Shown: piece after piece, positions 1-8,600 of the stretch
Numbering within the stretch: the stretch's first letter is position 1
How the letters are laid out: every line of letters starts with the position of its first letter
Source: Bacteroidales bacterium UBA5349
GTDB taxonomy: Bacteria; Bacteroidota; Bacteroidia; Bacteroidales; Tenuifilaceae
DNA length: 22,297 bases
Direction: 5' to 3'
Assembly (NCBI GenBank): GCA_002410065.1
Contig: DHQB01000021.1
Coordinates: 1 to 22,297 of the forward strand
Made by a program: the position numbers and the translations under genes
The notes under the pieces: model-generated
Seen by the model: the letters and a program-made list of their open reading frames with translations, nothing else
Told to the model about the DNA's origin: nothing
The model's database searches: none

Positions 1-3000
1 GTAACAACAACTGTAGCATTCTCTACAATAATGTTGTAAACACCATTAGATGGGTTAGGATAAACCGCTATGCTTGGGGTTGCATCTGTAGGAACGCCAA
101 CTGGAAGAATTTCGAAATCAGTGGTTATAATTTCAGTTGCGCCAGTTGCGTAAACTGCCTTAACACCTGCAGTATGTGTACCAACAGCAAGTCCTTCGAA
201 AGTATAGTTTAAAGCAGTAACATCAGTAGCTACTTCAGCACCATCTAAGTATACAGTATAGCTTTCGAATGCTTTGGCTTTAGTACCCATTTCTACAAGT
301 ACTTTATCTATAAACCAAGCAAACCATAAGCCTTGTCCATCTCCATCAACAGCTTGCCATGCTAATTTTACATCCTGACCTGCATAAGTTGATAAATCAA
401 CAATAACCTCACTATATACAGATTCTACAGTTGTACTAGTTACAACATCCCACAATACAGTCCAAGTTGTTCCACCATCAGTAGATATTTTTACGTAATA
501 GTGATCGCCATTTGGACTTGCTTGTGCACCTGAGTATGACCAAAATTCAAGTTTACCATTATTTGGTACAAGAAATTCGTTAGTTATTAACCATTCATCT
601 TGATGACCATAATCCCAATATACTTCAGCTTGAAACGAACCATCCACAGGAACAACATCACCGCTAGAGAAAGTTACAGTTCCTACTTGTTCCCATGTTT
701 CGATAGCGTTTGTTGCAACGTTTGTCCAGCCTGCTGGCGGAACACTTGTTTCAAAACTTTCAGCCCAACCCGTTACATTATTCCAGCTAAACAAAGCTGT
801 TTTCTCTGCATTATTTACATCAACCATCAAAGCATAAGGGTTAACCATAACTTCAAATAAAGTAATATCCTTAATAACTTCAGTACCAACAACTTCTAAG
901 GGTAAATCAGTTTGAGCAACATAACCTTCAAAAGCAACGTCAAAAGTGTAAGAACCAATTGGAACAGCACTCATTGTAAGTGTTCCAGCAACTGCTGTGG
1001 CAGTTTGATAAACATTACCCTCAAAATAAACTGTTATAGCTGCATTTAGAGGTTCATCTAACGTATTTTTAATATTGAAAGTAACATCAAGGGCACTTAA
1101 TGCAACCATTGTTACAGAAACAGGGACATCAACACCGTCAACAATGGTAATATCTGTGGCACTAGTAATTCCCTCATAACCAAATGCAGAAACAGTATAG
1201 GAATAATCTCCTTCTACTAAGAATATTGAAACTTGACCTAGTGCATCTGTAGTAAAGTTGTTATTACTTATATTTATTACAGCTCCCTGAATTGGGTCGG
1301 TACCATCGGTTACTGTAAAATTCGCATAAGCTCCAATTGCAACGTATGGAATTGCAAATCCAACAACTTCTGACACTATTTCAGATACTAAAGTTGCAGC
1401 TCCGGTAGCTATATTTATGGTATACAAACCACCTGTAGTAGTATATAAAGTTCCGTATAAAATGTTATTATCTCTATCAAATGCGATATCTTGAGCATAG
1501 CTAATATCTACGCCTAATGCACCTACTTCAGTAGCAGCACCAGTAGTTTTATTAATTGTCCAAAGTTTATCAGTTGATATATCAACACCATATAAAGTAC
1601 CATCACCGCCACAAGCAATACCAATTATAAGATTTGCACCTGCTGATCCTACTAAAGTAGTTGCTCCAGTTGTTAAATCAACGGTATAAATGTTAGTTTC
1701 AGAACCAGTCCAATCCGATAAATACATTGTTTGGGTTATTATATCAAAAGCCATACCCGTAGCAGAAGCAACTCCTAATGGACCAATAACGGTTTCAGCA
1801 CCAGTTAAAGGATCAATAGTTAATAAATTATTTGTAGTACTTTGACAAGCATACCATATACCATTAGCCCAATCAGCACCACTCCAAAACTCACCATCAT
1901 TTGTAGCTATAGAAATTAAGTCACCAGTAGCTAAATTAATTTTAACTGGGCCTTCTGGAACATCACCACCATAAGCATTAAATCCATATCCAAAAGAGAA
2001 CTCTAAAACAGTTAAATCTTTTATTAAAGTATTGTTTTCTGCAAAACTATCATCTGTAACAGTAACTGTTGCAGTAGCTTCATAAATACCTTCTAAAGGA
2101 GCTGTAATTGCCGGAAAATCAATTACAGCTGAATTATTAAATGCAATTGGAGTAGTAACAGTAATTGTTTCACTATAACTTAAATCAGGAATAGATAAAG
2201 CAACTGAATATGAAGTTTCTTCGGTTGCTCCAAAGTTTTTAATAGTAACAGAAGGTATTATATCTTGGCCTAATTGAGTAATGCTAGGACCAATAGCTGT
2301 AACACCTAAATCATGAGCTTCTAAAGTGAAAATTTTTACATTATCAATACTCCATTCCCAATCCCATGCTCCACCGTCAGTGTAATCAAACCTAACTTGT
2401 AATGCAGCATTTGCATGAGCAGTAATATCTAAAGTAATATGTTCAGGAACACTAGCTGTACCATGATCTTCGTCCCATGTTAATAGATTGATCCACGCTG
2501 TACCATCCCATACATCAACTTTTGCTATTTCAGCATTACCAGTAGTTAAGTCATTATATCTTGTATCAAATTCTAACAATAAGCCAATTTGACCTGTAAC
2601 ATCAACAGCTGGAGAGGTAATAGTACCTGCTGTTGTCTGCCCACTTCCATTAGAGTCACTATCAATAATAGCAATCCCTAAAAGATTTGTAGATGGATCT
2701 GAAGATTTCCAGTACCAACCAGGGAATGCCCCTGTTCCAGTATTTTCAACAGTCCATGTTGTAGGAATTTCAGTTTCAAAAGTTTCTTCTAAGAAAACTG
2801 CTTTTGCTCCAGATTTTGTGGGAACAAAGGCTTTGCTTGCAACTTGATAATCTTCTGCAGTCCCTTTTGTGAAATCTTGTCCATTATCAGCAATGCCTGT
2901 TAGTTCGGTTGCAACTTTACTGGCTGCTGCCTTACTGTAAAATGAGTTTTGCGCATTAACTATTCCTCCAAGAAGAAATGTTAAGGCTAAAAACAGTGTA

Positions 3001-3017
3001 AAAATTTTGTTTCTCAT
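1..3017 (-). CDS. Large multidomain T9SS-exported adhesin-like protein (C-terminus cut by window edge)
   Basis: The reading frame is open from ATG at 3015-3017 to the window edge (1005 codons seen, no stop). It starts with a Sec signal peptide (about residues 1-23, ending VNA-Q). By position it then carries: a choice-of-anchor-J / cleaved-adhesin-like jelly roll (about 78-235, ending WSIDNVKIF); a CARDB-like Ig domain (about 236-330); a propeller-like region with repeated 'TGA.T..G..G' and 'DP.TG' turns (about 330-560); two carboxypeptidase-regulatory-like domains (about 560-720); a second choice-of-anchor-J domain (about 750-905); an FnIII-like strand region; and the start of a T9SS type A sorting domain (AVYPNPSNG at about 982). 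The order resembles the adhesin parts of gingipain/HagA-type proteins. The product is probably exported across the outer membrane and anchored or released. Its binding target is unknown. Only the last roughly 60-70 residues of the sorting domain should be missing. Confidence 0.85.
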   Translation of the reverse strand, partial: MRNKIFTLFLALTFLLGGIVNAQNSFYSKAAASKVATELTGIADNGQDFTKGTAEDYQVASKAFVPTKSGAKAVFLEETFETEIPTTWTVENTGTGAFPGWYWKSSDPSTNLLGIAIIDSDSNGSGQTTAGTITSPAVDVTGQIGLLLEFDTRYNDLTTGNAEIAKVDVWDGTAWINLLTWDEDHGTASVPEHITLDITAHANAALQVRFDYTDGGAWDWEWSIDNVKIFTLEAHDLGVTAIGPSITQLGQDIIPSVTIKNFGATEETSYSVALSIPDLSYSETITVTTPIAFNNSAVIDFPAITAPLEGIYEATATVTVTDDSFAENNTLIKDLTVLEFSFGYGFNAYGGDVPEGPVKINLATGDLISIATNDGEFWSGADWANGIWYACQSTTNNLLTIDPLTGAETVIGPLGVASATGMAFDIITQTMYLSDWTGSETNIYTVDLTTGATTLVGSAGANLIIGIACGGDGTLYGVDISTDKLWTINKTTGAATEVGALGVDISYAQDIAFDRDNNILYGTLYTTTGGLYTINIATGAATLVSEIVSEVVGFAIPYVAIGAYANFTVTDGTDPIQGAVINISNNNFTTDALGQVSIFLVEGDYSYTVSAFGYEGITSATDITIVDGVDVPVSVTMVALSALDVTFNIKNTLDEPLNAAITVYFEGNVYQTATAVAGTLTMSAVPIGSYTFDVAFEGYVAQTDLPLEVVGTEVIKDITLFEVMVNPYALMVDVNNAEKTALFSWNNVTGWAESFETSVPPAGWTNVATNAIETWEQVGTVTFSSGDVVPVDGSFQAEVYWDYGHQDEWLITNEFLVPNNGKLEFWSYSGAQASPNGDHYYVKISTDGGTTWTVLWDVVTSTTVESVYSEVIVDLSTYAGQDVKLAWQAVDGDGQGLWFAWFIDKVLVEMGTKAKAFESYTVYLDGAEVATDVTALNYTFEGLAVGTHTAGVKAVYATGATEIITTDFEILPVGVPTDATPSIAVYPNPSNGVYNIIVENATVVV

Positions 3018-3053
3018 AAGATTAATTTTTTAGTTTTTAATTAATAGAATTTT

Positions 3054-3061
3054 CAAAAATA
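3054..3061 (-). promoter_or_regulatory. Possible Bacteroidota -7 element upstream of the large adhesin gene
   Basis: On the minus strand this reads TATTTTTG, matching the Bacteroidota -7 consensus TAnnTTTG, 37 bases before the ATG at 3017. I see no convincing -33 TTG at the expected spacing, so this is a weak call in A/T-rich DNA. Confidence 0.2.
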
Positions 3062-3361
3062 GGATATTTTTAATCGTAAAAAAGAAAAAACGGAAAGTTT
3101 TTCTCTTTTTATGATTAGGATATGTGAGTATTCGTAAATATTAGGCATTCAATCAAACACTTTAGAACGCCTCATCTTTTTCAATAGTTTTAAACACTTC
3201 CCTTAAGTTAAGTGGTTATTCAAATTTGTTAGGCTGATAATTGAATCTAGGTAATTGTTGTAAATATTTTTAACATCAAAAACTCTGGACTTAATGGGCA
3301 AAATGGTTGTACATTCTAATTTAGAGACTTCAAAATGGTTTAAATTTGGCAGGTTTAACAC

Positions 3362-3387
3362 AAAAAAAGCCCCAACGGGGCTTTTTT
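3362..3387 (-). terminator. Intrinsic terminator, symmetric and possibly bidirectional
   Basis: A GCCCC/GGGGC stem with a 3-base loop is flanked by A7 on the left and T6 on the right, so it forms a hairpin with a U tract on either strand. No plus-strand gene reads into it. The likely user is the minus-strand transcript that ends with the FISUMP lipoprotein gene (stop at 3694), protecting the adhesin gene that starts at 3017. Confidence 0.75.
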
Positions 3388-3393
3388 ATAGGG

Positions 3394-3423
3394 TAAAAAC
3401 GGTTCACATTGGATATGTGAACC
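3394..3423 (-). terminator. Second hairpin terminator in tandem
   Basis: A perfect 9-bp stem (3401-3409 with 3415-3423) has a 5-base loop. On the minus strand it is followed by GTTTTTA. It lies just before the stronger terminator at 3362-3387, so a minus-strand transcript meets the two in tandem. Confidence 0.5.
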
Positions 3424-3628
3424 ACTAAAAATTAATAACGCTTTGTTGCGTTAAGTTCATGAATTCAGGGATGATTTTCTTATTGAATGCATACTTCTAC
3501 TTCCGGTAGAACACAACTTTATTGCCTGCAGTAGGAAACTCCACGCTACGCCTAACCCCTGAAGGGGAAGCCCATCCTTCATCCTATTAGTATTTTGGTT
3601 GGTTTACAATGCTTTGATGAGAAAATTA

Positions 3629-3662
3629 GTTCATTTGGCAATCAGCCGATTGCCAAATGAAC
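3629..3662 (-). other. Perfect 15-bp stem-loop 31 bp after a lipoprotein stop codon
   Basis: Arms 3629-3643 and 3648-3662 are exactly complementary around a 4-base loop. On the minus strand it follows the FISUMP gene stop (3694) by 31 bases, and the next bases are TAATTTTC, a poor U tract. It may be a terminator, or a 3' structure that protects the mRNA from exonucleases. Weaker outer pairing (GATGAGA near 3615 with TCTCATC near 3677) could extend it. Confidence 0.55.
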
Positions 3663-3693
3663 CAATCATCTTATTCTCTCATCATCACATCAA

Positions 3694-4383
3694 TTAATCT
3701 GCAATACAACGGACAGAGAACCCCAACTCCTTATTGCCGTTGCCCCTGTAGACATTGCTGTAATTGTAGTAAATGAGACGGTACCATGCTTTTGTAGCAT
3801 CAGTCTCCGTAGCGCTCCACCAGTAACCGTAGTATCCAACGTTGTCGAACGCACCATTACCGTCACGGAGGCCAGACGGCAGGGCTGTAAAGCCAGTTTC
3901 GTTGGTTGCTCCTTTATTGGGGCTTTGCCAATGCGTTGTGCCAATTTCTTTTAGTTTACCGCCAGCTTCACTTTCGCCACCTAAATCAGTGGTTAAGGTT
4001 GTCCATTCAGCATCTGTTGGCACATGCCAGCCTGTGGGGCAAAGATTACCTGTATTTACTGCATACCAGTTGTACAGGCGGCCAAAGGTGGCTATGGTAT
4101 CATTATTTGCCGTATTTTTGTAATTGCTGTATGCAGCGGAGGTTAAATCTTTCCATGCGGAATTGTCGGTTACCAAGGGTATGGCTGTACCATCATTATA
4201 CTTTGTTGTCCTTAGGTTTTCGACCATCCAGGTTTGTGTGCCTATGACTACGGTTTTGTACACGTTACCATCGGCATCTTTAACAGCATTGGGGTCGTTG
4301 TCATCATCCTTTTTACAGCTGTTTGATAGCACTAATAATCCCATTATTAATGCGTAAAATAAAATGCTTGTTGTTTTTTTCAT
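3694..4383 (-). CDS. FISUMP-domain lipoprotein, probably surface exposed
   Basis: This 229-residue protein has a lipoprotein signal ending LSNSC, with the lipidated Cys at residue 23. The next residues are KKDDD, resembling the lipoprotein export signal (K followed by acidic residues) described for surface-exposed Bacteroidota lipoproteins. The rest, from about residue 35, is one FISUMP domain (Fibrobacter succinogenes major paralogous domain): DADGNVYKTVVIGTQTWM, LYNWYAV, LCPTGWHVPTDAEW, GYWWSAT and the C-terminal FSVRCIAD. These are the usual landmarks and the domain looks complete. Its molecular function is not known to me; the fold family includes surface and adhesion-type proteins. It is probably the last gene of a run starting at the LRR gene, with a 242-bp gap from the longer FISUMP gene and tandem terminators 270-330 bp after its stop. 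Confidence 0.93.
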   Translation of the reverse strand: MKKTTSILFYALIMGLLVLSNSCKKDDDNDPNAVKDADGNVYKTVVIGTQTWMVENLRTTKYNDGTAIPLVTDNSAWKDLTSAAYSNYKNTANNDTIATFGRLYNWYAVNTGNLCPTGWHVPTDAEWTTLTTDLGGESEAGGKLKEIGTTHWQSPNKGATNETGFTALPSGLRDGNGAFDNVGYYGYWWSATETDATKAWYRLIYYNYSNVYRGNGNKELGFSVRCIAD

Positions 4384-4625
4384 TTTGTTAAATATTTAGT
4401 TGATTCGTTGATTTGTTCATGTGATGATGGGTTGATTAATGGGATTTGTGTTTCATTGTTGAAATGATTCTGTTTCGCAATTTTTTAATGCTTTTTAATT
4501 TAGCGAAAAGTTTTATTGGGCTTGGATAGGTGGACATTTAAAGCAAACTCAATTCCAATATCTCATTCCTCTTTCCCTTTATCACCAGATTACCTCATCA
4601 TCACATAAACTCATCAAACCATCCT

Positions 4626-5609
4626 TTAATTCTTAATGCATCTAACAGAAAACTTAGCCGATTTAGAGTAGTAGCTTTTATATACCTTAGCATTATCAAA
4701 ACTCATACTGCGATACCAAGCACTACTTTCCGTTTCAGTAGTAGAAGACCACCAATAGCCAGTCCTCCAGATCAATTCATAGTAGATATCTGCATCTGGA
4801 GTAGAACTGACTAACCTAAATGACGTACCACCAGGAAGGGCACCAAAACCTGAACTGTTAGTTGCATCAGTATTAGGATTTAACCAATAATTAGCTCCAT
4901 TGTATTTAAGTTTTCCTCCGGCTATTAATTCACCTCCCAATTCATCGACTAACACATCCCACTCAGCATTTGTTGGCACGTGCCATCCAGCGGGACATAG
5001 TTTCCCAGAATTTACAGCATGCCAGTTGTACAAGCCACCGTAAGTATAACCATAGGTGGTTATATCATCCATATACCAAGAGTATCCTGCTGTGCTTTCA
5101 GGTTGATATAGATACTCTATTCGAGTACCATCGTTGTATTTAGTGGTCTGTAGGTTTGAAGCCATCCATGTTTGCGTGCCTATAGTTACAGTTTTGTATA
5201 CATTACCGTCGATATCTAAAACACCATCTTCAGAAGTAAATGACACTTCGTTACCATAGAAAGTTCCATTACTATTAGTTGCATAAGCTCTAACATAGTA
5301 AGTTGTGTTATATTTTAAAGGTGACATTTCACTACTAAAACTGCCTATACCCTTTCCATCGTTACTTTTTGCGTCATCAATAGTGGGCCTTTGGTTTGTG
5401 CTCCAGCACACACCACGGGCAGTGATAGCTGCACCTCCTTCGCTACTTATATTCCCTCCTGAAACGGCATATACCGCGGAAATATCAGTAACTTCGGTTG
5501 TTGTTAATACAGGTTTTAACTCAGGAACATCATCCTTTTTACAGCTGTTTGATAGCACTAATAATCCCATTATTAATGCAAAAAATAAAATGCTTGTTTT
5601 TGTTTTCAT
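4626..5609 (-). CDS. FISUMP lipoprotein with an added FnIII-like domain
   Basis: This is a 327-residue lipoprotein with Cys23 in the lipobox LSNSC followed by KKDD, a likely surface-export signal. Its leader is almost identical at DNA level to that of the 229-residue neighbour. After the leader comes an FnIII-like domain (about 33-128) with ARGVCWST, GIGSFSSEMSPL and TTYYVRAYATNSNG, then a FISUMP domain (about 130-327) with DGNVYKTVTIGTQTWM, LYNWHAV, WHVPTNAEW, GYWWSST and FSVRCIKN. The FnIII-like block matches one in the two BspA proteins nearby. The start lies only 19 bp after the stop of the LRR gene, so the two are probably co-transcribed. Function is unknown beyond outer-membrane location and likely ligand binding (inference). 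Confidence 0.93.
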   Translation of the reverse strand: MKTKTSILFFALIMGLLVLSNSCKKDDVPELKPVLTTTEVTDISAVYAVSGGNISSEGGAAITARGVCWSTNQRPTIDDAKSNDGKGIGSFSSEMSPLKYNTTYYVRAYATNSNGTFYGNEVSFTSEDGVLDIDGNVYKTVTIGTQTWMASNLQTTKYNDGTRIEYLYQPESTAGYSWYMDDITTYGYTYGGLYNWHAVNSGKLCPAGWHVPTNAEWDVLVDELGGELIAGGKLKYNGANYWLNPNTDATNSSGFGALPGGTSFRLVSSTPDADIYYELIWRTGYWWSSTTETESSAWYRSMSFDNAKVYKSYYSKSAKFSVRCIKN

Positions 5610-5628
5610 TTTGTTAAGATTAAGTGTT

Positions 5629-8600
5629 TTATTGTTTTAAAATTTTAGAAGAAATGTTCTCTTTATCCGTCTGTACCACCACCAAATACAATCCATTGGC
5701 AAGGTTTGAAATATCAATGGTTTCGGAATGGCTCACGTTGGTCTTCTCTAGTACCGTTTTGCCTGTAATATCCACCAACTTTATTGTTTGCACTTGCTCG
5801 CCAGCAAAATTGAAGTTTAGAATTCCGTTGGTTGGATTGGGATAGATGGAGATAGCCAGTTCCTTAATATCATTTACAGATAGTGCGGTACATTCTGCTT
5901 CATCATTCACAAAATGAGCAGATTCTTCTTTTGCCCAAGCTGTAAGGTAGGTTGCATCTTTATCGTCAACATAAATACAGGTTAAGCTAAGGTTGCCTTC
6001 AGCATTAAAAGAAGTGATAGCCCCATTGTTGCCATTTCTTACATCTATGTTTGTAAGTAGATTGTTATAGCAAGAGATATAAGTTAGGGCTGTGTTTTTA
6101 GTTAAATCTAAGTTTGTAAGTAAATTGATTTGGCACGTCAACTCGGTTAAAGCTGTGTTTGCTGCTAGATCTAAATTGGCCAATTGGTTCGAATTGCAAT
6201 AGAGTTCAATTAACGCTGTGTTTGCAGATAGGTCTAGAGTAGTAAGCTTATTGCCATAACATTCCAAAGAAGATAGAGCCAGGAACTCTTCAATCCCTGT
6301 TAAATCGCTGATATCTTTCATGGACACATCCAACGATGTGATTCCACTTATTTGGCTTGTGGGCACGTAATTATCTAAATCGCCCGAATCGTACCCTAAA
6401 TCAATCAATGCTTGCTCAAAATTATCGTCGGGGATGTAGGTCATAAAACCCAAGCACTCCGTCTCATCATTCACAAAATGAGCAGATTCTTCTTTTGCCC
6501 AAGCTGTAAGGTAGCTTGCATCTTTATCGTCAACATAAATACAGGTTAAGCTAAGGTTGCCTTCAGCATTAAAAGAAGTGATAGCCCCATTGTTGCCATT
6601 TCTTAAGTCTAATTCTTTTAATTTATTGTTGTCACAACTCACAATTTTTAACGCAACGTTTGATGTAAGGTCTAAACTTGTAATTTCATTCACATAGCAT
6701 TTCAATTCTATTAATGCGCTGCTTGCCGAAACATCCAAATTGGTTAGTTCATTATAAGAGCAATGCAAGTGTGTTAATACACTGTTTGTCGGCAAATTCA
6801 AGCTTGTAAGTGCATTGTCAGAACAAACCAAGTTTGTTAATTTGCTGTTTTCAGTTAAATCTAAACTTATAATTTGATTGTCTGCGCAATTAAGGTTTGT
6901 TAAAGCAGCAAAGTCTTCAATGCCTGTTAAATCGGCAATTCCTTTGTTTGATACATCCAATGTGCTTATGGCATCAATATATTTTGTTGGTAGATAATCA
7001 CCCACAAAACCTGTAATATTAAACAATTCGTCTAACGCCATTTTAAAATTATCGTCGGGAATGTAGGTAAGGGTGCTGCATTCTGATTCATTGTTCACAA
7101 AATCAGCTGTTTCATCTTTTTCCCAGCCTGATAAATAGCTTTGCGTTTTATCGTCAACATAAATACAGGTTAAATTAGGATTTGAAGTAGCATTAAAAGA
7201 TGTAATGTTTGCATTGGTTCCATTTCTTAAGTCTAATTCTTTTAACATATTGTTGTCACAACTCACAATTTTTAACGCAACGTTTGATGTAAGGTCTAAA
7301 CTTGTAATTTCATTCACATAGCATTTCAATTCTATTAATGCGCTGCTTGCCGAAACATCCAAATTGGTTAGTTCATTATAAGAGCAATGCAAGTGTGTTA
7401 ATACACTGTTTGTCGGCAAATTCAAGCTTGTAAGTGCATTGTCAGAACAAACCAAGTTTGTTAATTTGCTGTTTTCAGTTAAATCTAAACTTATAATTTG
7501 ATTGTCTGCGCAATTAAGGTTTGTTAAAGCAGCAAAGTCTTCAATGCCTGTTAAATCGGCAATTCCTTTGTTTGATACATCCAAGGTGCTTATGGCATCA
7601 ATATATTTTGTTGGCAGATAATCACCCACAAAACCTGTAATATTAAACAATTCGTCTAACGCCATTTTAAAATTATCATCGGGAATGTAGGTAAGGGTGC
7701 CACATTCCGATTCATTGTTCACAAAATCAGCTGTTTCATCTTTTGTCCAACTTGCCAAGTAATCAGCTTCTTTATTGTCTACATATATGCAAGTTAAGTT
7801 AGGATTTAAATGTGCTGAAAATTCTAAATTATTTTCATTATTCCCGTTTCTATAATCCAAAGTTTGCAGATTGTTTTCGTAAGCATGAAGAATTACCAAA
7901 GCTGTGTTTTTTGATAAATCCAATCTTTGTATTTTATTTTTTAAGCAATATAAACTGGTTAAAGCACTGTTTTTTGATACATCTAAACTTGTGAGTTGAT
8001 TAACACTGCAAACCAGCTGTGTTAAAGCACTGCTTTTCGGCAGATTTAGTGTATTTATTAGATTTCGAGGACAATGTATTTTTATTAAAGCTGTATTCAG
8101 CGACAGATCTAAAATTTGCAGTTGGTTATCATCGCAATATAACTCAGTCAAAGCGATGTTTTTAGTGACATTCAAACTTTCAAGTTTATTGGTATAACAA
8201 ACCACTTCTTCTAATTTAATAGATTCTGACAAATCTAAACTCGAAAGTAGGTTGTTATTGCAATATAAATATTTTAATTTATTACCCTGTCGCAACTTCA
8301 AAACAGTAATTTTGTTGTTGCTGCAAGACACTGATTCTAAAGCTATATTGTTAGATAGGTCTAAACTATTCAGTTGATTCTTATCGCAAAGCAATCTTTC
8401 TAGGCTTGCAAATCCCTGAATTCCAGTCATGTCGGCAATATTTCTTTCCGATACGTTCAAGCTAGTAATTCCATTTATATTGGCGGTAGGTATATATTCA
8501 CCATCCATTCCAGCACCATACCCCAAATTAACAAGAGCATTTCTGAAATTGGCGTCGGGGATATGGGTCATTTGTGCGCTGGCTTGTATTGTAAATAGTG

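Larger units (their letters stand above)
3018..3693. other. Hairpin-rich 676-bp intergenic spacer
   Basis: There is no supportable intact gene here. The part next to the adhesin gene (3018-3361) is A/T-rich leader sequence with no structure I can name. The part from 3362 to 3662 holds the two tandem terminators, a 6-bp stem at 3436-3453, a short CCCC-TGAA-GGGG hairpin at 3556-3567 of a kind common between Bacteroidota genes, and the perfect 15-bp stem-loop at 3629-3662. A 40-codon minus-strand reading at 3425-3544 has one in-frame TAG and may be a gene remnant. Confidence 0.6.

Noticed and set aside
600..860. 86-codon plus-strand open frame
   Set aside because: It lies wholly inside the large adhesin gene on the other strand, is Cys- and Ile-rich and has no features of a real protein.
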